DNA of 64,000 nucleotides from Nevskia sp. (GTDB lineage Bacteria; Pseudomonadota; Gammaproteobacteria; Nevskiales; Nevskiaceae): assembly GCA_021732745.1 (NCBI GenBank), contig JAKFUK010000001.1, positions 694,931 to 758,930 on the forward strand, in the 5' to 3' direction. The notes beneath the pieces were generated by a model. That model had not been told where the DNA came from. It saw nothing but the letters and a program-made list of their open reading frames with translations, and did no database searches. The position numbers were made by a program, and so were the translations under genes. Below, piece after piece: positions 47,536 through 57,075 of this stretch. The first letter of the stretch is position 1. Every line of letters begins with the position of its first letter.

Positions 47536-48872
47536 ACGCGCGCACCGTCTACGCGGTTTCCGAACTCGCCGACATCCTGCGCGGCCTGCTCGAAGACAGC
47601 CTGCCGAGCGTCTGGGTGTCCGGCGAAATCTCGAACTTCTCGCGCCCGGCCTCCGGCCATTGGTACTTCACCCTGAAGGACGATCGCGCCCAGTTGCGCT
47701 GCGCGATGTTCAAGAACACGAACTACTACGTGCGCCCGCAGCCGAAGGATGGCGACGCGGTGCTGGTGCGCGCCAAGGTCGGCATTTATCCGGCGCGCGG
47801 CGAATTGCAGATGATCGTCGAGCACCTGGAAGCGGCCGGCACCGGTGCGCTGCTGCGCGCCTTCGAGCAGTTGAAAGCAAAGCTCGCCGCCGAAGGCCTG
47901 TTCGACGCCGCCCTGAAACGGCCGCTGCCGCAGACACCGCGCGTGATCGGCGTCATCACTTCCGGCACCGGTGCGGCACTTCAGGACATCCTCAACGCCC
48001 TCGCCCGCCGCTGGCCGCTGGCGGAAGTCGCGCTGTATCCCGTGCCTGTGCAGGGCAAGGAAGCGCCGCCGGCGATCGTCCGCGCGCTGCGCGAATTGCC
48101 GCTACGAGCACCGGCCGATGTGATCCTGCTGGCGCGCGGCGGCGGTTCGCTGGAAGACCTGTGGGCGTTCAACGATGAAGCAGTTGCCCGCGCGATCCGC
48201 GCCTGTCTGGTGCCGGTGGTCAGCGGTGTGGGCCACGAAATCGACTTCACGATCGCCGATTTCGCGGCCGATGTTCGCGCCGCCACGCCCACCGCTGCCG
48301 CCGAACTGGCGACACCCGATATCGCCGAACGCTACTCGCGCGTCGACACCCTCGACATCAACCTGATCGGCCACATCCAGCGCCGCATCCAGCAGGGGCG
48401 CGAGCAGGCGCTGCAACTGGGCGGGCGCTTGCAGCGTCTGCATCCGGGCCGACGGCTGCAGGAGCGGGCGCAGCGGCTCGACGAACTGGACCAGCGCCTG
48501 CGCCACGCGATGCAGATGCGGCTGGCAGCGAAGCGTGACGCGCTGACCATCCGGAGCAAGCGCTTCGAGGCTGCAGTCCCGCTGTCCCGGTTGATCCAGC
48601 TACGCGAACGGCTGAGGCTGCTTGCCGACCGGCTGCAACGCGGTGGCCGCAGCACCCTGATCGAGCGCAGCGTGCGCCTGCGCCAGGCCGAAGCGCTGCT
48701 CAACAGCCTGAATCCCGCGGCGGTGCTGGAACGCGGCTACGCGCTGGCGATGTCAGCCGATGGCCGCGTGCTGCGCGATGGCGGAACCGTGGCGGCGGGC
48801 GACCGGGTGCGCGTGCGCCTCGCGCGCGGCAGCTTCTCTGCCCACGTCGTCCCCGATCCTACGGACGGCTGA
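47532..48872 (+). CDS. xseA: Exodeoxyribonuclease VII large subunit
   Basis: A 446-residue XseA, starting with TTG at 47532 (TTGA overlap with the Uma2 gene). The OB-fold is near residues 18-100 (PSVWVSGEISNFSRPASGHW). The catalytic domain has VITSGTGAALQDILNALARR, ADVILLARGGGSLEDLWAFN, PVVSGVGHEIDFTIADFAAD and RAATPTAAAELATP. A long coiled-coil follows to about residue 400. It needs XseB, which is not in the window. The end overlaps the convergent SDR gene by 14 bases. Confidence 0.95.
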
Positions 48873-49608
48873 GCGCCTGCCCGTTGACGCCAGCGCTGTC
48901 CGGCCCCAGCAACCAGATCAGCCCCGGTGCTGCAATCGCCGCTTCCGGCAGCTTCTGCACTTCCTCGGACACATAGCCCTTGGCACGCAGCGGCGTCTGC
49001 ATGGCACCCGGGTCGTAGCTGTTCATGCGCAGGCCGGGGCTGACAGTCAGTTCCTGTGACCAACTCTTGACCAGCCCTTCCAGCGCGTATTTGGCGACGC
49101 CGTAGCTGCCGCGCAGCGCTTTCGGCTCCCGCGCCACCGCATCGGTGACGAACACGATGCTGGCGTCGCGGGTCTGCTGCATCAGCGGCAGGCAGTGGCG
49201 AGTCAGCGAGTAGGCCGCCGTGAGATTGACCTGCAAGCCGTCCATCCAGTCCTTGGGCTTTTCCTCGGTCATCGGCGTGAAACCGGGGAAATGCGCGGCG
49301 CAGTGAACCAGGCCGTGAAGCGTGCCGAACTCGCGCTCGATCATCTCGGCGACCTCGAACAGGTCGGCCCAGGTGGCGCTGACCAGGTTCAGCGGCAGGA
49401 TCGCGGCCTGCGGACCACCGGCAGCTTCGATTTCGTCGAACACCGCTTCGAGCTTTTTCGTCGTGCGGCCGAGCAGGATCACGGTCGCGCCACATTTCGC
49501 GGCTGCTAGCGCCGTGGCACGGCCGAGACCGGAGCCGGCACCGGTGACCAGGATGGTGCGGCCGGCCAGCAGGTCGGCGCGGGGGGTGTAGGCGGCTGGG
49601 ATGCTCAT
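48859..49608 (-). CDS. YciK-like short-chain dehydrogenase
   Basis: A 249-residue SDR: cofactor loop TGAGSGLGRATALAAAKCGA, NxAH-type HCAAHF, catalytic SYGVAKYALEG region (Tyr and Lys) with VFVTDAVAR upstream, and NSYDPGAMQTPLRAKGY. The LGRTTKKLEAVFDEIEAAGG and FGTLHGLVHCAAHFPGFTP segments match the YciK group. The gene order ubiG, HAD phosphatase, YciK-like SDR is conserved in Pseudomonas. The substrate is unknown. It overlaps the phosphatase stop by one base (TGATG). Confidence 0.88.
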   Translation of the reverse strand: MSIPAAYTPRADLLAGRTILVTGAGSGLGRATALAAAKCGATVILLGRTTKKLEAVFDEIEAAGGPQAAILPLNLVSATWADLFEVAEMIEREFGTLHGLVHCAAHFPGFTPMTEEKPKDWMDGLQVNLTAAYSLTRHCLPLMQQTRDASIVFVTDAVAREPKALRGSYGVAKYALEGLVKSWSQELTVSPGLRMNSYDPGAMQTPLRAKGYVSEEVQKLPEAAIAAPGLIWLLGPDSAGVNGQALSRP

Positions 49609-50282
49609 CAGGCAGCGGGCGTAAGGTTCAGCAGCGAAATCAGGTCGCCAGGCGCGGCGACGATGTCATCGGCTTTCCACTTGGTCAGGTCCGGTTCGGC
49701 ACCGAGATAACCCCAGCCGGCCGCCACCGTGCGCATGCCGGCGGCGCGTCCGGCAACCACGTCGCGAACGTCGTCGCCGACATAGACGCAAGCGGTCGGA
49801 TCGACACCGATCTTGCGGGCGGCCAGCAGCAGGCCGTCCGGGGCAGGCTTCGGGTGTGGCGTCGAATCGCCGGAAATCAGCGTCTTGCAGTTGGCCGCGA
49901 AGCCCAGCTGCTCGACCACCGGCTGGGCCAGCCAGCCGGCCTTGTTGGTGACGATGCCCCAGGGCACGCCGGCCTCGTCGAGCGCGGCCAGCATCTCGAC
50001 CACGCCGTCGAACAGGTGGCTGTGGGTGGTCAGATTGGCTTCGTAGAACTTCAGGAACAGGGCCTTGCGGGCCTCGTAGTCCGGATGATCCATCGCGATG
50101 TTCAGCGCCACTTTCAGCAGGCCGCGCGCACCGTTGGAGGCCTGCGGGCGGTAGTCGGTGAGCGGCAAGTGCGTCATGCCCAGCGATTCGCGAACCAGAT
50201 TGGCGGCGTAGCCAAGATCGGGCGCGCTGTCGACCAGCGTGCCGTCGAGATCGAACAGCACGCACAGGGAGTTGGGAGTCAA
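49608..50282 (-). CDS. HAD phosphatase, MupP- or Gph-like
   Basis: A 224-residue HAD hydrolase. Motif I is LFDLDGTLVDSAPDLG, motif II VTNKAGW, motif III PKPAPDGLLLAARKIG and motif IV YVGDDVRDVVAGRAAGM. Alone it would be called phosphoglycolate phosphatase. However, position between ubiG and the YciK-like SDR is that of Pseudomonas mupP, an N-acetylmuramate 6-phosphate phosphatase of cell-wall recycling, so MupP is at least as likely. It starts with TTG at 50282. Confidence 0.9.
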   Translation of the reverse strand: MTPNSLCVLFDLDGTLVDSAPDLGYAANLVRESLGMTHLPLTDYRPQASNGARGLLKVALNIAMDHPDYEARKALFLKFYEANLTTHSHLFDGVVEMLAALDEAGVPWGIVTNKAGWLAQPVVEQLGFAANCKTLISGDSTPHPKPAPDGLLLAARKIGVDPTACVYVGDDVRDVVAGRAAGMRTVAAGWGYLGAEPDLTKWKADDIVAAPGDLISLLNLTPAA

Positions 50283-50286
50283 GACT

Positions 50287-51012
50287 TCAATCCTCGGCCG
50301 ACTTGCGGCAGTGCATGAGGTAGTTCACATCGAGATCGCTGACATTCAGCGAGGCCGACTTGAGCAGCGGGTTGTAGCGCAGGCCGGTGACATCCTGCGG
50401 CACCAGCCCGGCGGCGCGACACCAGCGATCCAGCTCTGACGGCCGAATGAACTTGGCGTAGTCGTGGGTGCCGCGCGGAACGATCCGCGCGACGTATTCA
50501 GCGCCGATGATCATCAGCGCGTAGGACTTCGGATTGCGATTGATGGTCGAGAACACCACATCGCCGCCCGGCTTGACCAGTTCGGCGATGGCGGCGACGG
50601 TTTCCGCCGGGTCTGGTACATGTTCGAGCATTTCCAGGCAGCAGACCAGATCGAAGCTGGCCGGCTGCTCGCGGGCCAGGGCTTCGGCGCCGATCACCCG
50701 GTACGCGACCTTCAGGCCGTTGGCGGCGGCGTGCTGCTTGGCCACTTCGATCGAGGCCGTGGCCAGGTCGATGCCGAGCGCATCGGCTCCGGCTTCGGCC
50801 AGCGCTTCCGTGAGAATGCCGCCACCGCAGCCGACATCGAGCGTGCGTTTGCCCTTGATTGAGGCCGTCACCCCACCCGTCTTCTGGCGGATATAGCGCA
50901 GGCGCGGCGGATTGATGACGTGCAGCGCGCCCATTTCGCCATCGGTGTCCCACCAGCGGGCGGCAAGCGCTTCGAAACGGCTGATTTCGTCGTGATCGAC
51001 GTTGGTATTCAT
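50287..51012 (-). CDS. ubiG: Ubiquinone biosynthesis O-methyltransferase UbiG
   Basis: A 241-residue SAM methyltransferase catalysing both O-methylations in ubiquinone synthesis. UbiG marks are HDEISRFEALAARWWDTDGE and HVINPPRLRYIRQ, motif I LDVGCGGGILTEALAEAGAD, DLVCCLEMLEHVPDP, NRNPKSYALMIIGAEYVARI and PRGTHDYAKFIRPSEL. It is first in the operon with the HAD phosphatase and YciK-like genes. Confidence 0.96.
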   Translation of the reverse strand: MNTNVDHDEISRFEALAARWWDTDGEMGALHVINPPRLRYIRQKTGGVTASIKGKRTLDVGCGGGILTEALAEAGADALGIDLATASIEVAKQHAAANGLKVAYRVIGAEALAREQPASFDLVCCLEMLEHVPDPAETVAAIAELVKPGGDVVFSTINRNPKSYALMIIGAEYVARIVPRGTHDYAKFIRPSELDRWCRAAGLVPQDVTGLRYNPLLKSASLNVSDLDVNYLMHCRKSAED

Positions 51013-51087
51013 GGTTTGGCGAGTTTACCAAACGGGGCCTTCTGGCCCTCAGCTCTTGCGTGGCTTACTTCGCCATCACGGCAAAAG

Positions 51088-51205
51088 GCAACCGTTAAAC
51101 GCAAAGGCGCGAAGGGAAAAGAAAGGACGCAAAGAACAACGAAAATGCTTTTCCTTGCGTCCTTTGCTTCATCTTTTACTTTGCGCCTTTGCGTTTAACG
51201 GTTGC
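51088..51205. repeat. Long imperfect hairpin, family A
   Basis: The left arm begins GCAACCGTTAAACGCAAAGG (51088) and the right arm ends CCTTTGCGTTTAACGGTTGC (51205); the outer 20 bases pair perfectly, the inner part imperfectly (GACGCAAAG / CCTTGCGTC). It shares this sequence with the element at 15758-15874. The right end touches the cinA stop at 51210. Confidence 0.9.
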
Positions 51206-51209
51206 TTTT

Positions 51210-51737
51210 TCAGCGTCCTTGATCAGCCTGGCGCGGAAGCTCCAGCAGGTCGATCAGCCCTTGCAGCGCAGCTTCGACGGTCCGGCGGCGTACCGCATCC
51301 CGATCGCCATCGAACTGGAAGCGGCTGGCCGAGGTGGCGATGCCGGCTCCTGACCAGCCGATGAACACCGTGCCGACCGGCTTGCCGGGCACCTCGCCGG
51401 TGGGGCCGGCGATGCCGCTGACCGAGACGGTCCAGGCCACCGGCGCGCGAGCGCGCAGGCCATCGGCCATCGCGATCACGGTCGGGCTGCTGACCGCGCC
51501 GAAGCTGGCGATCGTCGTCTCCGGCACACCCAGCAGTTCGGCCTTGGCCTCGTTGGAATAGCTGACGATGCCGCGCTCGAACCAGGCGGAGCTGCCGGAG
51601 AGATCGGTCAGCACCTTGGCGATCATGCCGCCGGTGCAGGATTCGGCGGTCGCCATGCGTTCGCCACGGGCGATCAGGCGACTGGCGATATGGCCGGCCA
51701 GTGCGGAAAGAGATGCGTAATCAGGGATCGTGTTCAT
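51210..51737 (-). CDS. pncC: CinA-family nicotinamide-nucleotide amidohydrolase (PncC)
   Basis: A 175-residue stand-alone CinA C-terminal domain. Marks are [40 protein letters not shown], and [20 protein letters not shown] followed by VGTVFIGW. The enzyme deamidates NMN to nicotinic acid mononucleotide. It overlaps the upstream dehydrogenase stop by ATGA. Confidence 0.93.
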   Translation of the reverse strand: MNTIPDYASLSALAGHIASRLIARGERMATAESCTGGMIAKVLTDLSGSSAWFERGIVSYSNEAKAELLGVPETTIASFGAVSSPTVIAMADGLRARAPVAWTVSVSGIAGPTGEVPGKPVGTVFIGWSGAGIATSASRFQFDGDRDAVRRRTVEAALQGLIDLLELPRQADQGR

Positions 51738-52783
51738 GCGCGGAAAATCGCCTCTGCCATGGCATCGGCGATCACCCCGGTCGGCCGCTTTTCCGCCTTC
51801 GAGCGCTCGAAGATCGTGGTCAGCGTGCTGCCGATGCGCTGCAGGTGGGCGTGAACTTTCGCCTCGTCGTAGCCCGGGCCTTCGTAGTGGATGTCGATGA
51901 TGCCGCCGGCATTGATCACGTAATCCGGCGCGTACAGCAGGCCGCGATCGAGCACGCGCAGGCCGTCGGCCGGGGTCGCGAGCTGATTGTTCGAAGCACC
52001 GGCGATCACCCGGGCGCGAATCTGCGGGATGGTCCGCTCGTTGAGGATGGCGCCGAGCGCGCAGGGCGCGAAGACGTCGACATCGAGCGCATGAATGTCG
52101 TCCATCGCCACCGGCTTGGCGCCGAATTCGGCCACCGCGCGTTCCACGGCTGGTGCGTGGATATCGGTCACCCAGAGATTCGCGCCCGCTTCGTGAAGAT
52201 GCTTCGCCAGCCGGTAGCCGACATTGCCGACGCCCTGGATCGCGACATTCAGGCCGCGCAGTTCGTCATGGCCGAGGATGAAGCGCACCGCCGCCTGGAT
52301 GCCGATGAAAGTACCGAGCGCGGTGGCCGGGCTGGGGTCGCCGGTGCGGCCGGCGGCAATCGACTTTTCATCGGCCAGGCCGCCGACATGCCGGGTTTCC
52401 TCGGCCATCAGCCGGATGTCCGGCACGCTGGTGCCGGAATCCTCGGCCACCACGTAGGCCCCGCCCAGAGATTCGACGAAGCGGCCCATCGCCCGGATCA
52501 GCGCGGGTGTCTTGTCGCGGCGCGGATCGCCGAGGATCACCGACTTGCCGCCGCCCTGCGGCAATCCGGCCAGCGCGGCCTTGTAAGTCATGCCGCGGCT
52601 CAGGCGCAGGACGTCGGTCAGGGCGTCGGCATCGGAGGCGTAGGGAAACATCCGGCAGCCGCCGAGGCCGCAGCCGAGACGGGTGTTGTGGACGGCGATG
52701 ATCGCGCGCAGGCCGGAGCCGGCATCGTGATGGAAAGCGACGTGTTCGTGAGCGTCGAACTCGGGGTGTGAAAAAACGGACAT
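51734..52783 (-). CDS. Leucine (Leu/Val/Phe) dehydrogenase
   Basis: A 349-residue NAD-dependent amino acid dehydrogenase. The substrate pocket segment is [20 protein letters not shown]; the catalytic Lys is in [18 protein letters not shown]. The NAD-binding loop is [19 protein letters not shown], and [10 protein letters not shown] and [16 protein letters not shown] lie near the C-terminus. It reversibly deaminates branched-chain amino acids. Exact preference between Leu, Val and Phe is not certain. It is followed by pncC. Confidence 0.93.
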   Translation of the reverse strand: MSVFSHPEFDAHEHVAFHHDAGSGLRAIIAVHNTRLGCGLGGCRMFPYASDADALTDVLRLSRGMTYKAALAGLPQGGGKSVILGDPRRDKTPALIRAMGRFVESLGGAYVVAEDSGTSVPDIRLMAEETRHVGGLADEKSIAAGRTGDPSPATALGTFIGIQAAVRFILGHDELRGLNVAIQGVGNVGYRLAKHLHEAGANLWVTDIHAPAVERAVAEFGAKPVAMDDIHALDVDVFAPCALGAILNERTIPQIRARVIAGASNNQLATPADGLRVLDRGLLYAPDYVINAGGIIDIHYEGPGYDEAKVHAHLQRIGSTLTTIFERSKAEKRPTGVIADAMAEAIFRA

Positions 52784-52830
52784 GGGTATGGGCCGCAGGG
52801 GAATGGCGCAAGTCTAAGGCGCAAGTAGCA

Positions 52831-52928
52831 GTCTCACGCGGAGAACGCGAAGAACGCAGAGAAAGAACAGCGAGAAAAGCGCTTGGCTTATGGCTTTTCT
52901 CTGCGTTCTCCGCGTTCTCAGCGTGAGA
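52831..52928. repeat. Long imperfect hairpin, family B
   Basis: The left arm GTCTCACGCGGAGAACGCGA (52831 onward, continuing AGAACGCAGAGAAA) pairs with TCTCTGCGTTCTCCGCGTTC ending in AGCGTGAGAC at 52928. It sits in the gap between two divergent genes (LeuDH and the transglutaminase). Confidence 0.9.
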
Positions 52929-53018
52929 CCAGTATTTGCCGTGCAGCCCAGCCCGGCCCGACGGCAGTCTTCTTGCTTCACAATCGGGTCACCCCACCTG
53001 GAACCGCCGACTCGCCTC

Positions 53019-56000
53019 ATGTCGATCCATGCCGTCCTGCATCACGAAACGACCTACCAGTACGACCGCCGGGTGACGCTGTCGCCGCAGATCATCCGTC
53101 TGCGGCCCGCGCCGCATGGCCGGACGCAGGTGCTGTCGTACTCGATCAAGGTCGAACCCGAAGGGCACTTCCTGAACTGGCAGCAGGATGCCTTCGCGAA
53201 CTGGCAGGCGCGCGTGGTGTTTCCGGAAAAAGTCACTGAATTCAAGGTGACGGTCGACCTCGTCGCCGACATGTCGATCTACAACCCCTTCGATTTCTTC
53301 GTCGAGGAAAAGGCCGAGACTTTCCCGTTCACCTATTCGGACGAACTGAAGGAGGACCTCAAGCCCTACCTGCGCCACGGTTCGGCAACGCCGCGTCTGG
53401 CGGCGTTCGTGCGTTCGATCTCGAAGGAAAAGATCCGCACCATCGACTTCATCGTCGCCCTCAACGGCCGCATTCAGGAAGCAGTGCGCTATCTGATCCG
53501 TCTGGAACCGGGCGTGCAGACGCCGGAAGACACGCTGACCCTGGCCTCCGGCTCCTGCCGCGATTCGGCCTGGCTGCTGGTGCAGGTGTTCCGCCAGCTG
53601 GGGCTCGCGGCCCGTTTCGTGTCCGGCTATCTGATCCAGCTGACGCCGGACGTGAAGTCGCTCGACGGCCCGTCCGGCACCGATCACGATTTCACCGACC
53701 TGCACGCCTGGTGCGAGGTCTATCTGCCGGGTGCTGGCTGGGTCGGCCTCGATCCGACTTCGGGCCTGCTGACCGGCGAAGGCCATATTCCGCTGTGCGC
53801 CACGCCGGAGCCGTCGAGTGCCGCGCCGATCACCGGCTCGATGAGCTTCGAGGGCAAGGGCGAACTCGGCACCGAGTTCGGTCACCAGATGATCGTGACC
53901 CGGCTGTTCGAGTCGCCACGAGTCACCAAGCCGTACACCGAGGAACAGTGGCAAGCGATCGACACGCTGGGCATCGCCGTCGATGCCCGGCTCAAGGCCG
54001 GCGACGTGCGCCTGACCATGGGTGGGGAGCCGACCTTCATCTCGATCGACGACATGCAGGGCGCGGAGTGGAACATCGCCGCCGTCGGCCCGACCAAGCA
54101 GGGTCTGGCCAACATCCTGATTCGCCGCCTGCGTGATCGTTTTGCGCCCAAAGGCCTGCTGACCTACGGCCAGGGCAAGTGGTATCCGGGCGAATCGCTG
54201 CCGCGTTGGGCCTACGCACTTTACTGGCGCGGCGACGGCAAGCCGATCGTCCGCACCGATCTTGCCGACGGCAAGACCGCGCCGACCATCGAAGCCGCGG
54301 CCCAACTGGTGCGCGGTATCGCCCAGCGGCTGGAAGTGAGCCCCGAGAACGCCGTGCCCGGCTACGAGGACGCCTTCTACTACCTGCACCGCGAGCGCCA
54401 GTTGCCGGACAACGTGCTGCCGGAAGACAACAAGCTGAAGGACCCGGAAGAGCGCATCCGCATCGCCAAGGTGTTCGAGCGCGGGCTCGATGTGCCGCGC
54501 GGCTACGCGCTGCCGGTGCAGCGCTGGCAGTCGAAGGCCTGGATTTCCGAGCGCTGGAGCTTCCGCCAGAAGCGCATGTTCCTGATTCCGGGCGATTCGC
54601 CGATCGGCTTCCGCCTGCCGCTCGATGCCCTGCCCTGGCTGCCGGCCTCGCGCATGCCAACCCTGATTCCGTATGACCCGATGGCGGTCGACATCCGCAC
54701 GGCCACGCCCTTGCCGGCGTTCGACGGCCGTCGCCAGCCGTTCCTGCAAGCGTCCAGCGACAAGCCGCGCGAGGAAGCGGAAAGCGAGGTCGTCAAGCGC
54801 CTGCGCGAGCGTCGCCAGTTGCTGACCGCCGAAAAGGACCAGCCGGAGCCGACGCGGCGCGGCGCCTATCTGGAAGGCGGCAACGTCCGTACCGCGCTGA
54901 CCGTGGAGCCGCGCGAAGGGCATTTGTGCGTGTTCCTGCCGCCGACCGAGTCGATGGAGGACTATCTGGAGCTGATCGCGGCGGTCGAAGATGCATCGGC
55001 CGAACTCGACACGCCGGTGCGCATCGAAGGCTATTCGCCGCCCAACGACCATCGCATCAACGTCCTCAAGGTCACCCCGGACCCGGGTGTCATCGAGGTC
55101 AATATCCATCCTTCGCATAGCTGGGAAGAGCTGCGCGAAACCACCCTGACGGTTTACGAGGAGGCGCGGCTGGCAAGGCTCGCCACCGAGAAATTCCTGA
55201 TCGACGGGCGTGCGGTCGGCACCGGTGGCGGCAATCATTTCGTGGTCGGTGGCGCCACCCCGGCCGATTCACCGTTCCTGCGTCGCCCGGACGTGCTCGC
55301 TTCGCTGATCCGCTACTGGCAGAACCATCCGTCCCTCAGCTACTTCTTCTCGGGCCTGTTCATCGGTTCGACTTCGCAGCATCCGCGCATCGACGAAGCC
55401 CAGGATTCCGCGCTCTACGAACTGGAAATCGCCTTGAGCCAGTTGCCCCAACAGGGCAACAGCGTGCCGCTGTGGATGGTCGACCGCACCCTGCGCAACC
55501 TGCTGACCGACCTCACCGGCAATACTCACCGCACCGAAATCTCGATCGACAAGCTGTATTCGCCGGATGGTCCGACCGGGCGTCTGGGTCTGGTCGAATT
55601 CCGCGCTTTCGAAATGCCGCCGCATGCGCGCATGAGCCTCACCCAGCAACTGCTGCTGCGGTCCTTGATCGCCTGGTTTTGGGAACAGCCCTACGAGCGG
55701 CCGCTGGTGCGCTGGGGCACGCAACTGCACGACAAGTTCATGCTGCCGCACTACGTCTGGCAGGACTTGGGCGATGTGGTCGCCGATCTCAATCGCGCCA
55801 ACTTCCCGTTCAAGCTCGACTGGTTCGCGCCGCACTTCGAGTTCCGCTTCCCGCGCCATGGCGCGATCCGGCACGGCAGCGTCGAAATGGAGATTCGTCA
55901 CGCGCTGGAGCCGTGGCCGGTTTTGGGCGAGGAAAACGCAGTCGGCGGTACCGCCCGCTATGTCGACTCCTCGATGGAACGCTTGCAGGTGCGGGTCACC

Positions 56001-56396
56001 GGGCTCACCGAAGGCCGACACTTCGTCACTGCCGGCGGTCGACGCCTGCCGCTCTTGAACACCGGCGTGAAGGGCGAATACGTCGCTGGCCTGCGCTATC
56101 GCGCCTGGCATCCGCCATCGGCCCTGCATCCCTCGATCGGCCTGCAGGTGCCGGTGGTGTTCGATCTCTACGACGCCTGGAACAAGCGCCCGGTGGCCGG
56201 CTGCACCTACCATGTCGCCCATCCGGCCGGCCGCAACTACGACACCTTCCCGGTCAACGCCTATGAAGCCGAAGCCCGTTTCCTGAGCCGCTTCGTGCCC
56301 TTCGGCCACACGCCGAACAGCTACTGGCCGGTCGAGGAAAAGCCGAATCCGGACTATCCGCACACGCTGGACTTGCGGCGGCCGGTGGGGCTTTAA
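53019..56396 (+). CDS. Large transglutaminase-like protein with DUF2126
   Basis: An 1125-residue protein. The N-terminal transglutaminase-like part (1-270) begins SIHAVLHHETTYQYDRRVTL. The triad is visible as C180 (SGSCRDSAWLLVQVF), H229 (DLHAWCEVYL) and D245 (GLDPTSGLL). The rest is DUF2126: LTMGGEPTFISIDDMQGAEW, GPTKQGLANILIRRLRDRF, EGYSPPNDHRINVLKVTPDP, GTGGGNHFVVGGATPADSPF and GLVEFRAFEMPPHARMSLTQ. This architecture often accompanies a second transglutaminase and alpha-E gene, but neither is beside it here. The function is thought to involve amide or peptide metabolism. It lacks a signal peptide at the chosen ATG (53019). Confidence 0.9.
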   Translation: MSIHAVLHHETTYQYDRRVTLSPQIIRLRPAPHGRTQVLSYSIKVEPEGHFLNWQQDAFANWQARVVFPEKVTEFKVTVDLVADMSIYNPFDFFVEEKAETFPFTYSDELKEDLKPYLRHGSATPRLAAFVRSISKEKIRTIDFIVALNGRIQEAVRYLIRLEPGVQTPEDTLTLASGSCRDSAWLLVQVFRQLGLAARFVSGYLIQLTPDVKSLDGPSGTDHDFTDLHAWCEVYLPGAGWVGLDPTSGLLTGEGHIPLCATPEPSSAAPITGSMSFEGKGELGTEFGHQMIVTRLFESPRVTKPYTEEQWQAIDTLGIAVDARLKAGDVRLTMGGEPTFISIDDMQGAEWNIAAVGPTKQGLANILIRRLRDRFAPKGLLTYGQGKWYPGESLPRWAYALYWRGDGKPIVRTDLADGKTAPTIEAAAQLVRGIAQRLEVSPENAVPGYEDAFYYLHRERQLPDNVLPEDNKLKDPEERIRIAKVFERGLDVPRGYALPVQRWQSKAWISERWSFRQKRMFLIPGDSPIGFRLPLDALPWLPASRMPTLIPYDPMAVDIRTATPLPAFDGRRQPFLQASSDKPREEAESEVVKRLRERRQLLTAEKDQPEPTRRGAYLEGGNVRTALTVEPREGHLCVFLPPTESMEDYLELIAAVEDASAELDTPVRIEGYSPPNDHRINVLKVTPDPGVIEVNIHPSHSWEELRETTLTVYEEARLARLATEKFLIDGRAVGTGGGNHFVVGGATPADSPFLRRPDVLASLIRYWQNHPSLSYFFSGLFIGSTSQHPRIDEAQDSALYELEIALSQLPQQGNSVPLWMVDRTLRNLLTDLTGNTHRTEISIDKLYSPDGPTGRLGLVEFRAFEMPPHARMSLTQQLLLRSLIAWFWEQPYERPLVRWGTQLHDKFMLPHYVWQDLGDVVADLNRANFPFKLDWFAPHFEFRFPRHGAIRHGSVEMEIRHALEPWPVLGEENAVGGTARYVDSSMERLQVRVTGLTEGRHFVTAGGRRLPLLNTGVKGEYVAGLRYRAWHPPSALHPSIGLQVPVVFDLYDAWNKRPVAGCTYHVAHPAGRNYDTFPVNAYEAEARFLSRFVPFGHTPNSYWPVEEKPNPDYPHTLDLRRPVGL

Positions 56397-56426
56397 TCGG
56401 CGCGTTCCGACCGCCGAGGGACCGCC

Positions 56427-57041
56427 ATGACTGCCCTGCGCAAGCTGACCGAGACCTACACCTACGCCGATTACCTGACCTGGGGTGACGAGGTGCGCGG
56501 CGAGTTGATCGACGGCGTGTTCTACGACATGACGCCGGCGCCGAGCTTCCGGCATCAGGATGTGGCGGGCGGGGTTTACGCGCAGTTGCGAACGAAATTG
56601 CGCGGCAAGGCCTGCAAGCCCTACATATCGCCGGTGGACGTGCTGCTGCTGAACGAAGGCGGTGGCGACGGCAAAGCCCGCAACGTCGTCCAGCCGGACG
56701 TGCTGATCGTCTGCGACCGCTCGAAAGTCACCGACAAGGCGATGCGAGGCCCACCGGACTGGGCGCTGGAAGTCTTGAGCCCCAGCACTTCGCGCAAGGA
56801 TCAGATCAAGAAGCTCGATCTCTACGAGCGCGCCGGCGTCCGCGAGTACTGGCTGCTGCACCCGATCGAGCGGGTGCTGACCATCTACACCCGTATCGAC
56901 GACGGTCGCTACGGCCGGCCGCAGGTGCTCGAAGCGATCGGCAGCACCGCGCTGGGCATCCTGACCGAGGTACTCATCGACTGGGCCGAGATCTTTGACG
57001 ACGAGGCCCCCGCCCCGGACGAGCGCAGCACGGACGCCTGA
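56427..57041 (+). CDS. Uma2 family (DUF820) endonuclease-like protein
   Basis: A 204-residue Uma2 protein: TYADYLTWGDEVRGELIDGV, FYDMTPAPSFRHQDVAGGVY, PDVLIVCDRSKVTD (catalytic Asp), and ALEVLSPSTSRKDQIKKLDL with YERAGVREYWLLHP. It is a second, clearly different member from the one at 46957 and carries the full E-V-L-S-P-S-T signature. Function is unknown. Confidence 0.9.
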   Translation: MTALRKLTETYTYADYLTWGDEVRGELIDGVFYDMTPAPSFRHQDVAGGVYAQLRTKLRGKACKPYISPVDVLLLNEGGGDGKARNVVQPDVLIVCDRSKVTDKAMRGPPDWALEVLSPSTSRKDQIKKLDLYERAGVREYWLLHPIERVLTIYTRIDDGRYGRPQVLEAIGSTALGILTEVLIDWAEIFDDEAPAPDERSTDA

Positions 57042-57075
57042 GATGCCGCCGACATCGCGGCGATAAAATCGCGCG

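Noticed and set aside
52989-55238. A 749-codon frame antisense to the transglutaminase gene
   Set aside because: Same reasoning: mirror frame of a confirmed gene with no domain support.
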